DNA of 61,940 bases, from NCBI GenBank assembly GCA_045603545.1, contig JAZUMG010000014.1:1-61940 (forward strand). The letters are read 5' to 3'. Shown one piece after another: positions 39,348 to 48,172 of the stretch. Below the pieces are notes generated by a model. That model saw only the letters and a list, made by a program, of their open reading frames with translations. It searched no databases and was not told the DNA's origin. This DNA is from CAAGNP01 sp045603545 (lineage in GTDB: Bacteria > Bacteroidota > Bacteroidia > Bacteroidales > UBA932). The position numbers and the translations under genes were made by a program. Position 1 is the first letter of the stretch; each line of letters starts with the position of its first letter.

Positions 39348-39869
39348 ATGCAGGACATGACCATCATAAAGGCCGGCCTTGATGACTTGCAGACCATACA
39401 CGATATGGCGCAGGTGGTGTTCCGTCACACCTATCGGGAGATACTCTCGCCCGAGCAGATGGAGTATATGATGGATTGGATGTACTCGCTCCCAAACCTC
39501 AGGAAGCAACTTGACCAGGGGCACGTATACTATATTGCCCTCAAAGACTCAGGAGAACCCTGCGGATACATCTCTGTCCAGAGGGAGGGTGTGGATTCTG
39601 ATGATATCGAGGTATTCCATCTTCAGAAGATATATGTTATGCCAACCTTTCAGGGGTGTGGGCTGGGACGCCAATTGTTTGATCAGGCAGTGTCGCACGT
39701 CAACACTTATAGGAGATCTCCAAAGGCGAGGATAGAGCTGAATGTAAACAGATCCAACACTGCAGTGGAATTCTACAGCCATTTGGGACTGACCATACTC
39801 CGTCAGGGTGATTTCCACATAGGGAACGGGTTCTATATGAATGACTACATAATGGGAATTGATATTTGA
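39348..39869 (+). CDS. GNAT-family N-acetyltransferase
   Basis: 173 residues. Acetyl-CoA motif KIYVMPTFQGCGLGRQLFDQ (about residues 89-108), with CGYISVQREG before and IELNVNRSNTAVEFYSHLGL after. Complete GNAT. Start three bases after the Dabb stop, so translation is probably coupled. Confidence 0.88.
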   Translation: MQDMTIIKAGLDDLQTIHDMAQVVFRHTYREILSPEQMEYMMDWMYSLPNLRKQLDQGHVYYIALKDSGEPCGYISVQREGVDSDDIEVFHLQKIYVMPTFQGCGLGRQLFDQAVSHVNTYRRSPKARIELNVNRSNTAVEFYSHLGLTILRQGDFHIGNGFYMNDYIMGIDI

Positions 39870-39888
39870 ATTTATTAGTCCCTTTTCA

Positions 39889-39896
39889 TATATTTG
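39889..39896 (+). promoter_or_regulatory. -7 box ahead of the small helical protein gene
   Basis: TATATTTG, 44 bases before the ATG at 39941. Confidence 0.5.
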
Positions 39897-39940
39897 TTGT
39901 CAACGAAATCAAATTGTCCAACCATTTAAATTTTAGAGTT

Positions 39941-40168
39941 ATGACAAAGAAACTACAAGATTTGCAAGCGGTAAAAGTGAGACTTGATGAACTTGAAAAA
40001 GTCCCTTTCGATGATATGATGGCATTCCTTATGCAGGCTTCAGAGGTAGAAGAGGCACTTAAAAAAGCAGCAAGATGCCCTAAGACAGATGAGGAGAAGG
40101 CCCTCGCCAAAGAGGTGAAAGCCCAATACCAGAAGATCCAGATGGCTTTTGAAAAATCTCAAGGTTAA
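39941..40168 (+). CDS. small charged helical protein, 75 residues
   Basis: MTKKLQDLQAVKVRLDELEK opens a highly charged sequence that is helical throughout, with a single Cys (KKAARCPKTDEE). No family recognised, no signal peptide or membrane helix. It has its own promoter box and is followed 7 bases later by the SIMPL-domain gene. Confidence 0.6.
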   Translation: MTKKLQDLQAVKVRLDELEKVPFDDMMAFLMQASEVEEALKKAARCPKTDEEKALAKEVKAQYQKIQMAFEKSQG

Positions 40169-40175
40169 TGACAAT

Positions 40176-40883
40176 ATGATGGATAAAGGGAAATTTTACA
40201 GTGGCCTGGCCATAATGGTCGGGCTTATTGTTTTGGGCATTATGTTGCCCAAGGCGGTCAAGGACTTCAGATCATTTGACAGGACAGTAAATGTGAAGGG
40301 GCTTTGTGAAAGGGAGGTCAAGGCTGATAAGGTTATCTGGCCAGTGGTATATAAGGTGATGGCCAATGATATCCAGTCGGTATATGACCAGACCGACTAC
40401 AGCAATGCCGCCATCATCAAGTTCCTCAAAAACGGAGGTATTGAAGAGTCTGAAATATCAGTGGCAACTCCTGCTATCTCAGATAAATACGCCAATGAAT
40501 ATGGCGGAAATGACCGTGCCTACAGATACATTTCCACCAATATCATCACAGTCTGCACAAACAAAGTGGATGTCGTTCTGGGGCTTATGGCCAGACAGTC
40601 AGACCTCTTGAAAAAAGGTATCGTTACCGGTGGCAACAAATGGGAAAATCCTGTGGAGTTCCAGTATGACAGCCTTAATGACATCAAGCCTGCTATGATT
40701 GAGGAGGCTACCAAGAATGCCCGTGAGACAGCGGAGAAGTTCGCCAAGGACTCAGACAGCCGTCTTGGTAAAATCAAGACCGCCAGCCAGGGAACATTCA
40801 CTATCACAGACCGTGACTCGAATACCCCTCACATCAAAAAGGTACGGGTAGTGACATCAGTAACCTACTATCTTAATAACTGA
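40176..40883 (+). CDS. SIMPL-domain (DUF541) exported protein
   Basis: 235 residues from the ATG at 40176 (40179 also possible). One N-terminal helix (FYSGLAIMVGLIVLGIMLPK), then the SIMPL core: VNVKGLCEREVKADKVIWPV, GIEESEISVATPAISD, YISTNIITVCTNKVDVVLGL, NARETAEKFAKDSDSRLGKI, and the terminal VRVVTSVTYYL. These proteins sit in the periplasm or at the surface, often anchored; several form ring-like oligomers. Molecular function unresolved. Confidence 0.87.
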   Translation: MMDKGKFYSGLAIMVGLIVLGIMLPKAVKDFRSFDRTVNVKGLCEREVKADKVIWPVVYKVMANDIQSVYDQTDYSNAAIIKFLKNGGIEESEISVATPAISDKYANEYGGNDRAYRYISTNIITVCTNKVDVVLGLMARQSDLLKKGIVTGGNKWENPVEFQYDSLNDIKPAMIEEATKNARETAEKFAKDSDSRLGKIKTASQGTFTITDRDSNTPHIKKVRVVTSVTYYLNN

Positions 40884-40918
40884 TAAAATCAGTCATTAAG
40901 TACATTTCCCCCGATATT

Positions 40919-40940
40919 ATGTCCGACTTCGTTCGGGCAT
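40919..40940. terminator. ATGYCCGA hairpin after the SIMPL gene
   Basis: Arms ATGTCCGA (40919-40926) and TCGGGCAT (40933-40940), loop CTTCGT. The same arms recur at 45377-45397. Position after the stop suggests a transcription end, but no T-run follows. Confidence 0.4.
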
Positions 40941-41007
40941 CTTGTCCAGTTATCAGAAGTTACACACTCTTTTATCATGTGACTTGATTACAGAATTTTA
41001 TTACAAA

Positions 41008-41129
41008 GTGGGCCAGGTGGAATAAAAATGCTTCTATCTGGCCCACCTTGATTTCTTAATGCACTTGTAATTAAGCAATTAGCTAAAGAATTCGGGCCAG
41101 GTGGACGACATTTTATTCCACCTGGCCCG
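41008..41129. repeat. type B GGCCAGGT palindrome pair (copy B5)
   Basis: Palindrome 41008-41046 and palindrome 41093-41129; the second has perfect 13-base arms CGGGCCAGGTGGA and TCCACCTGGCCCG around an 11-base loop. It lies between the convergent SIMPL and pyrophosphatase genes and could stop transcription from either side. Confidence 0.9.
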
Positions 41130-41149
41130 CTTCTATTGTATTTGAAGAT

Positions 41150-41770
41150 CTATTTCGAAAACAGATTCTCGTAATCTTCTGTAGATCTGAGGATGACATC
41201 TTTGGCGATGTCGGCTCCGTAAATCGAGACAAACTGCATACGTGATGTGTTCTCGCCGGGGATATCCTTATATGTGCTGAAGTAGTGGATGAGACGGCGG
41301 ATGATGTCAATTGGAACCTGCTCTATGTCTGTCATCATACCATATACAGCATCACTTCTGAGGACAGCGATAATCTTGTCATCTGCCTGATTGTGGTCCA
41401 GAAGCCTTAGACCACCTATCGGTCTGGCATTCACAATTATATCACCGTGGGTCACATCCTTCTCGGTAAGGATACATATATCAAGTGGGTCACCGTCACC
41501 CTCCACATCTGTCCTGCACAAAGCCTTGTTTGTAAGTTCTGCCATTTTGGGGCCGCAATAACTCTTAGGCAGGAAGCCATACAATGAAGGTACAATATTG
41601 GAGAACTTCTGAGGTCTGTCAAGTGACAGATAACCAGACTCTTTATCTACCTCATATTTTACTGTATCTGTAGGGACTATCTCAATAAATGCCCTTACTA
41701 CTTCCGGAAAATTTTCACCCTGACTGATTCCGTGCCAAGGGTGGGCCTTGTGACTGATTACAGTTTTCAT
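41150..41770 (-). CDS. ppa: inorganic pyrophosphatase (family I)
   Basis: 206 residues. The active site reads TDVEGDGDPLDICIL (the D-x-D-P-x-D metal triad, about residues 92-106), with YGFLPKSYCG before it and HGDIIVNARPIGGLRLLDHN then QADDKIIAVL after, all typical of soluble Mg2+-dependent pyrophosphatase. It drives biosynthesis by hydrolysing PPi. Own promoter at 41791. Confidence 0.92.
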   Translation of the reverse strand: MKTVISHKAHPWHGISQGENFPEVVRAFIEIVPTDTVKYEVDKESGYLSLDRPQKFSNIVPSLYGFLPKSYCGPKMAELTNKALCRTDVEGDGDPLDICILTEKDVTHGDIIVNARPIGGLRLLDHNQADDKIIAVLRSDAVYGMMTDIEQVPIDIIRRLIHYFSTYKDIPGENTSRMQFVSIYGADIAKDVILRSTEDYENLFSK

Positions 41771-41790
41771 AGATTTCTATTTTGAGGTGA

Positions 41791-41798
41791 CAAATTTA
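41791..41798 (-). promoter_or_regulatory. -7 box of the pyrophosphatase gene
   Basis: TAAATTTG on the minus strand, 20 bases ahead of the ATG at 41770. Divergent from the msrA box 12 bases away. Confidence 0.55.
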
Positions 41799-41810
41799 AT
41801 AAAACTAACC

Positions 41811-41818
41811 TATCTTTG
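41811..41818 (+). promoter_or_regulatory. -7 box of msrA
   Basis: TATCTTTG, eight bases before the ATG at 41827. Confidence 0.55.
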
Positions 41819-41826
41819 TTCCCGTT

Positions 41827-42333
41827 ATGAAAGAAATTTATTTTGCAGGTGGGTGTTTCTGGGGCACAGAACACTATTTCAAACAGATTAAAGGTGTGGT
41901 GGAGACAGCTGTCGGATACGCCAATGGTCACACATCTGATCCTACATATCAGGAGGTATACACCGACGCCACCGGTTATGCCGAGACAGTGAAAGTGGTA
42001 TATGACCCTCAGCTCATATCGCTGGAACTCCTTACTGACCTATATTTCCATTCGATAGATCCCCTATCTCTCAACAAACAGGGAGAAGATACCGGAACAC
42101 GCTATAGGACAGGTATCTACTACACAGATCAGGAGGACCTTCCAATACTTAAGAAAGTATATGACCAAGTGGCATCACAATACGATACTCCGCTGGCTGT
42201 AGAGCTCGAACCCCTCAGAAACTTCTACACCGCAGAAGAGTACCATCAGGACTATCTGGACAAGAACCCTACTGGCTACTGTCACCTCCCTAAGGCACTT
42301 TTCGAATTTGCCCGCATAAAATCCCGCGAGTAA
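41827..42333 (+). CDS. msrA: peptide-methionine (S)-S-oxide reductase MsrA
   Basis: 168 residues. Catalytic Cys in IYFAGGCFWGTEHYF (residue 10 region), VETAVGYANG, YHSIDPLSLNKQGEDTGTRYRTGI with YYT after it, and the late HQDYLDKNPTGYCHLP, whose Cys may resolve the disulfide. A single-domain enzyme without the MsrB fusion seen in some gut bacteria. It repairs oxidised methionine using thioredoxin. Confidence 0.95.
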   Translation: MKEIYFAGGCFWGTEHYFKQIKGVVETAVGYANGHTSDPTYQEVYTDATGYAETVKVVYDPQLISLELLTDLYFHSIDPLSLNKQGEDTGTRYRTGIYYTDQEDLPILKKVYDQVASQYDTPLAVELEPLRNFYTAEEYHQDYLDKNPTGYCHLPKALFEFARIKSRE

Positions 42334-42351
42334 ATTGGGGCCTCGATTGCC

Positions 42352-43464
42352 CTATTGCTCCATCATCTTCAGCACCTCAGGGAAATTCTCTCTGCCGAAT
42401 CCGATGCGGAGGTAGGTCCCCGGGTACCCGAACATCTCTGCAGGGACTGTGAGGATGCTGCGGCTCTGAACCAGTGCCTCGCTCCACTCCATTGCAGCGC
42501 CATCGCACTTGATCTTCACGAACGCCACACTTCCTGCCACAGGCGGGATGAATTTCTCCACCCAAGGGAGTTTGCCTGCGGCAATGGACTCCTGGAATAG
42601 GGCCACATTGCGCTGAATTTTCTCAATATTAGGGCTCAGGAATGCCTCCGGATGATTGAGTACAATGGCGGACAACACCTCTGAAGGGGCACTGCTGCAC
42701 ATCGAGAGGTATGGCTTGAATATGTGCAATTGCTCTATGAGCCAATTGTCCTGCGATGCAATCCAACCGATGCGTGCCCCGGCCAGGCCGAATGATTTGG
42801 CCATTCCCCAAAGGGAGATCCCCCTCTCATAAAGGTCGCATACCGGAGGGAGCGGCTCTACCCCCTGAACCATAAGATCCCTGTACATTTCATCCGAATA
42901 GATATATGCGCCGCACTCACGTGCAATGGCCACCACCTCCTCAAGCTCCTCGCGGGTCAGATATGCACCTGTGGGGTTGTGGGGGAAATTGATCACTATC
43001 AGACGGGTATCTGGGCGGACAAGCTCACGGAGCTTCGCAACATCGAATTTCCACTCCCCTTCCCCCTCTTCTGCTCTCCAGTATGAAAGTTCGCAGCCAA
43101 GCGATTCAAGTATCTGGTAGAGTGATTGGTATGCAGGTGAAACGACCACTGCGTGGGGCTTCTGTACCCCCTCCATAAGGATATTCATGGTCATAAAGCT
43201 CAGCTCACCGGGAGAAGCGACGATTATATTGTCTTCCTCCACCATTCCATAGTATTGGGTAATGGCTTTGCGAAGGTAAGGGCTTCCCGGAGTCTCGGTG
43301 TAACCCATATGGAGATTTTCCCACATCTCTTTCTCAGTGTCAGATGCCTGATTCAGAATGTATTTCATAGAATAACCGTCACAATCTGAGCAGGATAACA
43401 TATAATCTGCCGTAAATTCGTATTTGGCGAAGTATTTTTCAAGGAGGAATTCGGAAACAATCAT
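42352..43464 (-). CDS. pyridoxal-phosphate aminotransferase, class I/II
   Basis: 370 residues. LVIVNFPHNPTGAYLTREE-like segment (LIVINFPHNPTGAYLTREEL), YIYSDEMYRDL with the Asp that holds PLP, and GMAKSFGLAGARIGWIASQD with the Schiff-base Lys. The N-terminus lacks about 30 residues of standard aspartate aminotransferases, starting MIVSEFLLEKYFAKYEFTAD. Substrate unknown; similar proteins are annotated as aminotransferases of capreomycidine/arginine type or generic. Confidence 0.88.
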   Translation of the reverse strand: MIVSEFLLEKYFAKYEFTADYMLSCSDCDGYSMKYILNQASDTEKEMWENLHMGYTETPGSPYLRKAITQYYGMVEEDNIIVASPGELSFMTMNILMEGVQKPHAVVVSPAYQSLYQILESLGCELSYWRAEEGEGEWKFDVAKLRELVRPDTRLIVINFPHNPTGAYLTREELEEVVAIARECGAYIYSDEMYRDLMVQGVEPLPPVCDLYERGISLWGMAKSFGLAGARIGWIASQDNWLIEQLHIFKPYLSMCSSAPSEVLSAIVLNHPEAFLSPNIEKIQRNVALFQESIAAGKLPWVEKFIPPVAGSVAFVKIKCDGAAMEWSEALVQSRSILTVPAEMFGYPGTYLRIGFGRENFPEVLKMMEQ

Positions 43465-43493
43465 GGTACAGAAATTTTATAATTTGAATAGGA

Positions 43494-43501
43494 CAAATAT
43501 A
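43494..43501 (-). promoter_or_regulatory. -7 box of the aminotransferase gene
   Basis: TATATTTG on the minus strand, 29 bases ahead of the ATG at 43464. On the other strand TAAATTTA (43523-43530, one mismatch) lies four bases before the DUF4492 start. Confidence 0.5.
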
Positions 43502-43534
43502 ACAATTTCGGGAAATAATTCTTAAATTTACATT

Positions 43535-43792
43535 ATGAAAGGGATTAAAAAAAGCATACGTGCCGTCTGGGAACTGTATTATGACGGATTCAGGAATATG
43601 ACTATTGGCAGGACCCTGTGGGGGCTCATTATTCTCAAAGTCATTATACTTTTTGCAGTCCTTCGGGTCTTTTTCTTCAAGCCTGCAATGGCCGGAATGA
43701 CAGATGAGCAGAAAAGTGAGCAGGTGGGAGAACACCTTACACAGCCGGAAAAATTCAACAATAAAGATACATTACACATTATAAACGAATAA
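43535..43792 (+). CDS. DUF4492 protein ahead of cydA
   Basis: 85 residues: a basic amphipathic opening (GIKKSIRAVWELYYDGFRNM), one membrane helix (LWGLIILKVIILFAVLRVFF), then a polar tail EQVGEHLTQPEK. DUF4492 proteins precede cydAB in Bacteroidota and Campylobacterota and probably act as small assembly or accessory subunits of cytochrome bd. The stop is 3 bases from the cydA start. Confidence 0.88.
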   Translation: MKGIKKSIRAVWELYYDGFRNMTIGRTLWGLIILKVIILFAVLRVFFFKPAMAGMTDEQKSEQVGEHLTQPEKFNNKDTLHIINE

Positions 43793-43795
43793 ATT

Positions 43796-45277
43796 ATGGA
43801 CGCAGTTATTTGGTCAAGACTCCAATTCGCCATGACAGCAGCCTACCACTGGCTATTTGTCCCACTGACATTGGGACTTGCCATGGCAATGGCCATTATG
43901 GAGACACTTTATGTGGTAAAAAAAGATGAGTACTGGAAAAAGACAGCACAGTTCTGGATGAAACTTTTCGCCATCAACTTTGCCGTAGGTATTGCCACCG
44001 GTATTATTCTGGAATTTGAATTTGGTACCAACTGGAGCAATTACTCCTGGTTTGTAGGTGACATCTTTGGTGCACCTCTTGCCATCGAAGGTATCCTTGC
44101 ATTCTTTATGGAGGCAACATTCTTTGCAGTGATGTTCTTCGGATGGGAGAAGGTGAGCAAAAGATTCCACCTCATCTCCACCTGGCTTACAGGCATAGGA
44201 GCCTCAATCTCTGCATTCTGGATCCTTGTGGCCAACGGTTGGATGCAGAACCCTGTGGGAACCACCTTCAACCCTGACACAGTACGCAGTGAAATGGCAT
44301 CGGCAGAGGCATTTTTCGATGTAATCTCCAATCCTGTGGCAGTGAGCAAATTCTTCCACTCAGTGACCAGCGGTTGGGTGACCGGTGGTGTATTTGTAGT
44401 AGCCGTGAGCTGTTGGTATCTCTGGCGCGGACGCAACACCCAGTTTGCCAAGAAAAGCATCTTTGTAGGTGGTTTTGTAGGTCTTCTCGGAACATTTGCC
44501 GTTATGCTTTCAGGCGATGCATCAGGAATCCATGCCGCTGAATATCAGCCAATGAAACTTGCTGCTATGGAGGGACTTGAAGATGGTGGACGCCGTGCAC
44601 CATTCAGCATTGTCCCAGGAGTGGAGATCCCTGGTATGCTCTCAATCCTCGCAACCCACGACCTCAATGGCTTTGTTCCTGGCATCAATGATATAATCAA
44701 TGGTTATACCGACAATGACGGCAACATCATCCCTTCAGTTGCTGAAAAAATGGAGATGGGTCGCACTGCACTTGATGCATTGGCACAATACCGCTCACTA
44801 AAAGATACAGATCCCGTAGCAGCGGCTGCTGCCCGTGAGATTCTTGATGCAAATGTCCAATATATGGGATATGGCTACCTTGAATCACCCCAGGATGTGG
44901 TTCCACCAGTAGGAATCGTGTATTGGTCATTCCGCCTTATGGTCGGATTCGGTATGCTTATAGCACTTATCCTTGTTCTCACTTTATGGTTCAATTACAA
45001 AGGCAAATTGCCACAGATGAAATGGCTCCTTCTTGCTGCAATGGCTTGTATCCCATTTGTATACGTCTGTGAAGAAGCAGGCTGGATCGTGGCGGAAGTG
45101 GGACGTCAGCCCTGGACTATCCAAGGACTTCTCCCAGTAAATGTCGCCATCTCAGACACCAGTATCGGTGAAGTAATGACCACATTCTTCGTCTTCCTCG
45201 GTGTCTTTGCATTGTTCCTGGTTATTGAGATTAGGATTATGATTAATGCTATCAAAAAAGGTCCCTCTGTTGATTAA
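43796..45277 (+). CDS. cydA: cytochrome bd quinol oxidase subunit I
   Basis: 493 residues. His in TAAYHWLFVPLTLG (His18) is a haem ligand, EFEFGTNW and IEGILAFFMEATFFAVM follow, the next His is in FFHSVTSGW, and the haem b558 Met is in FRLMVGFGM. The Q-loop around residues 250-380 lacks the long E. coli insertion and has the Bacteroidota form (DLNGFVPGINDIINGYTD). The enzyme reduces O2 to water at low pressure in the inner membrane. Confidence 0.96.
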   Translation: MDAVIWSRLQFAMTAAYHWLFVPLTLGLAMAMAIMETLYVVKKDEYWKKTAQFWMKLFAINFAVGIATGIILEFEFGTNWSNYSWFVGDIFGAPLAIEGILAFFMEATFFAVMFFGWEKVSKRFHLISTWLTGIGASISAFWILVANGWMQNPVGTTFNPDTVRSEMASAEAFFDVISNPVAVSKFFHSVTSGWVTGGVFVVAVSCWYLWRGRNTQFAKKSIFVGGFVGLLGTFAVMLSGDASGIHAAEYQPMKLAAMEGLEDGGRRAPFSIVPGVEIPGMLSILATHDLNGFVPGINDIINGYTDNDGNIIPSVAEKMEMGRTALDALAQYRSLKDTDPVAAAAAREILDANVQYMGYGYLESPQDVVPPVGIVYWSFRLMVGFGMLIALILVLTLWFNYKGKLPQMKWLLLAAMACIPFVYVCEEAGWIVAEVGRQPWTIQGLLPVNVAISDTSIGEVMTTFFVFLGVFALFLVIEIRIMINAIKKGPSVD

Positions 45278-45376
45278 TTTTATTGGGAAAATTCGTCGTT
45301 ATGCTTGATTCGAAAATCCTCATTTACCAAAGTAAACTCCGGTTTTCTCATCTTCGCAAGCCTTGAAATCAGTGTC

Positions 45377-45397
45377 ATGCCCGACCTGTTCGGGCAT
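45377..45397. repeat. ATGCCCGA hairpin between cydA and cydB
   Basis: Perfect arms ATGCCCGA (45377-45384) and TCGGGCAT (45390-45397). The 146 bases between the two oxidase genes are unusually long for cydAB and otherwise empty. The hairpin could trim or stabilise the operon mRNA. Confidence 0.5.
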
Positions 45398-45423
45398 CTG
45401 AAAATGAATTAAAATATAAAATT

Positions 45424-46563
45424 ATGTCATATACATTCTTACAAAATTATTGGTGGTGTCTGATCGCACTCTTGGGCGGTCTCCTCGTCTTCCTGATGTT
45501 TGTCCAGGGAGCCAATGTACACCTTATCAATGGTCGCCTCTCTGATCTTCAGAAGAGGATGGTAGCCAACTCCACAGGACGTAAATGGGAATTGGCATTC
45601 ACTACACTTGTCACATTTGGCGGTGCCTTTTTCGCATCATTCCCTCTATTCTACAGCACAAGTTTCGGAGGTGCTTACTGGGTATGGATGCTTCTTCTGC
45701 TCACTTTCGTATTCCAGGCAGTCGCCTATGAATTCCTTCACAAAAAGGAGAATATTCTGGGTGTGAAAGGATTCCGTATTGCATTGGTAGCCAACGGATT
45801 TTTGGCTCCATTCCTGGTAGGTACAGCTGTAGGCACATTCTTTACAGGTTCACCATTTACAGTAAACAAGACCGCCATCATGGACCTCTCTGCCCCGGTA
45901 ATCAGTACTTGGGACAGCCATTGGAGAGGACTTGAAGCATTGGCTCAGGGACATGCTGTCCTCCTGGGACTTGCACTTGTAGGGCTAACAGTGATTTTGG
46001 GTGCCCTCTACCTTATCATCAACATTGACGATACAGAGACAGAGACTCAAATGCGTCGCACCATCAAGATTACAGCTATTCCATTCCTGGTAATTTTCCT
46101 TACTTGGTTGGGGATTCTCCTATGTCGTGAAGGTTTCGCTGTAAACGAACTTGGTGTAGTATCGATGGAGAAATACAAATACCTACACAACCTTATCCAG
46201 ATGCCGGCAGTATTGGTAATGTTCCTTGTGGGCGTTGTAGGTGTATTGCTCGGAATATGGAAAGGTGCCCTTACCAAATCACGTTGTGGTATATGGTTCG
46301 GCGGTATCGGTACTGTACTTGTTGTGATGGCTGTATTCTTCATCGCAGGTTTCAATGGTACATCTTACTACCCTTCAAACACTGATTTGCAGAGTTCTCT
46401 CACTATCGTGAACAGCTCTTCAAGCAGATTTACCCTGCAGGTGATGTCTATCGTGTCACTACTTATCCCATTTGTACTCGCTTATATCGTGTACGCTTGG
46501 CGCCAGATGGACAAGAAAAAGATCACTGAAGACGAGATAGCACAGTCAGAGCACAAATACTAG
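45424..46563 (+). CDS. cydB: cytochrome bd quinol oxidase subunit II
   Basis: 379 residues with about eight or nine helices. It starts MSYTFLQNYWWCLIALLGGL followed by LVFLMFVQGANVHL, keeping the CydB first-helix pattern, then FGGAFFASFPLFYSTSFGGA and a C-terminal pair of helices ending in SLLIPFVLAYIVYAWRQMD. Partner of CydA; no CydX-like small subunit was recognised after it. Confidence 0.93.
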   Translation: MSYTFLQNYWWCLIALLGGLLVFLMFVQGANVHLINGRLSDLQKRMVANSTGRKWELAFTTLVTFGGAFFASFPLFYSTSFGGAYWVWMLLLLTFVFQAVAYEFLHKKENILGVKGFRIALVANGFLAPFLVGTAVGTFFTGSPFTVNKTAIMDLSAPVISTWDSHWRGLEALAQGHAVLLGLALVGLTVILGALYLIINIDDTETETQMRRTIKITAIPFLVIFLTWLGILLCREGFAVNELGVVSMEKYKYLHNLIQMPAVLVMFLVGVVGVLLGIWKGALTKSRCGIWFGGIGTVLVVMAVFFIAGFNGTSYYPSNTDLQSSLTIVNSSSSRFTLQVMSIVSLLIPFVLAYIVYAWRQMDKKKITEDEIAQSEHKY

Positions 46564-46587
46564 TATTTGATTGTGATCAGCCAATAT

Positions 46588-46618
46588 CTGAGGGTGGGAG
46601 TAAGTCTTCCACCCTCAG
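46588..46618 (+). terminator. terminator of the cyd operon
   Basis: Perfect ten-base arms CTGAGGGTGG and CCACCCTCAG (46588-46597, 46609-46618) 25 bases after the cydB stop, followed by GTGTTTTAATG. Confidence 0.75.
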
Positions 46619-46663
46619 GTGTTTTAATGTACTTGTGTGGATGTAGTTGACAGTCGTCACTTG

Positions 46664-46785
46664 CCGGCCAGGTCTGCGGAATTATGTTAGACCTGGCCGG
46701 ATAATACTTTGTAAAAACATTGTAATTCAATGAATTAAGTGTTGTAGCGCCGGCCAGGTCGGACACTTTTTTGCAGACCTGGCTG
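46664..46785. repeat. type A GGCCAGGT palindrome pair (copy A8/A9)
   Basis: Palindrome 46664-46700 is intact; in the second (46751-46785) the right arm has decayed to GACCTGGCTG. It ends about 28 bases before the MATE promoter box. Confidence 0.85.
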
Positions 46786-46812
46786 AAATGTCCCATATTG
46801 GATAATGTTTTG

Positions 46813-46820
46813 TACCTTTG
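46813..46820 (+). promoter_or_regulatory. -7 box of the MATE gene
   Basis: TACCTTTG, eight bases before the ATG at 46829. Confidence 0.55.
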
Positions 46821-46828
46821 CCCCCCAT

Positions 46829-48172
46829 ATGAAAAGGGATGCAATAGATTTTGAGAATGGTGAGGTGATGGGGCTCTTCTGGAGGTTGCTCCTCCCTACC
46901 CTCTTTGGCACCCTCTCCATTGCCCTGGTGACAATGGCAGACGGTATCTTCATCGGGAGAGGTGTCGGTGCAGACGGAGTGGCTGCTGTCAATATTGTTG
47001 TCCCTATATTCCAAATTGTGTCTGGCGTGGGGCTGATGATAGGTGCAGGGTGCTTTGTGGCTGCATCTATCCAATATTCGCAGCAGAATGTCAAGGTGGC
47101 CAGATATCACGTGACGCAGGCAATTGTCCTCTCTACCATTTTTATGACATTGCTCTGCGGGACAATGTTGATCTTCCCCGAAAAGACTGCACTGATTCTC
47201 GGCTCTTCGGAGACACTCCTCCCCAAGGTAACAGGGTATCTCAAGTATATATTGCCCTGCTTCATTTTTGAGATGTGGAGCATGATCGGGCTCTTCATCA
47301 TCAGACTTGACGGTGCACCGAAGTTTGCAATGTGGTGTAATGTCCTCCCCGGGCTGCTGAATGTGGTACTTGACTGGCTTTTCATTTTCCCTCTGGGAAT
47401 GGGGGTGGAAGGGGCTGCGATTGCCACCTCCATAAGCATCAGCATTGGTGGATTCATGGCATTGGGATACCTCCTTTTCAAAGCGAAGGATCTGGGACTT
47501 ATAAAGCTGAAAATTAGTGCCAAAAGTATTGCCCTGGCGCTACGCAATGTGGGGTATCATTGCAGGATTGGGTCATCCACATTGCTTGCAGAGCTGGCAT
47601 TGGCTGTAATGTTCTATATCGGGAACAGGGTCTTTATGCACTACCTCGGGGATACCGGTGTGGGTGCATATGGGATTGCGTGCTACTATATGCCTTTCTT
47701 CTTTATGGTGGGCAATGCCATCGCCCAGTCTGCCCAGCCGATAATCAGTTATAATTACGGAGTGGCCAGGTGGGAGAAAATTGTGCAGGCCAGAAGACTC
47801 CTTCTGGGGACTTGCATTGGGTTCGGACTTGCAGTGGGGGCACTCTTTGCACTCCTTCCCAAAGGGCTTGTGGGGCTCTTTATCGATACCGGTAGTGAAG
47901 CAGCAACAATTGCAATAAACGGCTTTCCCCTACTCGCAGTGGGGATATTGTTCTTTATCCTCAATGTGGCAATAATTGGCTATTACCAGAGTGTTGAGAG
48001 GGTAGGAAAAGCGACATTCTTCGTTTTCCTAAGGGGGCTGATATTCATTGTACCGGCATTCCTGCTTCTGCCCAGATTTCTGGGTGCAGAGGGGATCTGG
48101 CTGGCAATGCCGGTCTCTGAGATACTCACTACCTGTGTTATACTGGCAGACAGATTGAAAAAGGCTCTGTAG
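46829..48172 (+). CDS. MATE-family efflux transporter
   Basis: 447 residues from the ATG at 46829. Twelve helices; MATE patterns include LLLPTLFGTLSIALVTMADG and IFIGRGVGADGVAAVNIVVP in helix 1-2, the LRLDGAPKFAMWCN-like loop (IIRLDGAPKFAMWCNVLPGL), and AQSAQPIISYNYGVARWEKI in the second half. Exports drugs or other organic cations with Na+ or H+. Its stop abuts the convergent SDR stop. Confidence 0.92.
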   Translation: MKRDAIDFENGEVMGLFWRLLLPTLFGTLSIALVTMADGIFIGRGVGADGVAAVNIVVPIFQIVSGVGLMIGAGCFVAASIQYSQQNVKVARYHVTQAIVLSTIFMTLLCGTMLIFPEKTALILGSSETLLPKVTGYLKYILPCFIFEMWSMIGLFIIRLDGAPKFAMWCNVLPGLLNVVLDWLFIFPLGMGVEGAAIATSISISIGGFMALGYLLFKAKDLGLIKLKISAKSIALALRNVGYHCRIGSSTLLAELALAVMFYIGNRVFMHYLGDTGVGAYGIACYYMPFFFMVGNAIAQSAQPIISYNYGVARWEKIVQARRLLLGTCIGFGLAVGALFALLPKGLVGLFIDTGSEAATIAINGFPLLAVGILFFILNVAIIGYYQSVERVGKATFFVFLRGLIFIVPAFLLLPRFLGAEGIWLAMPVSEILTTCVILADRLKKAL

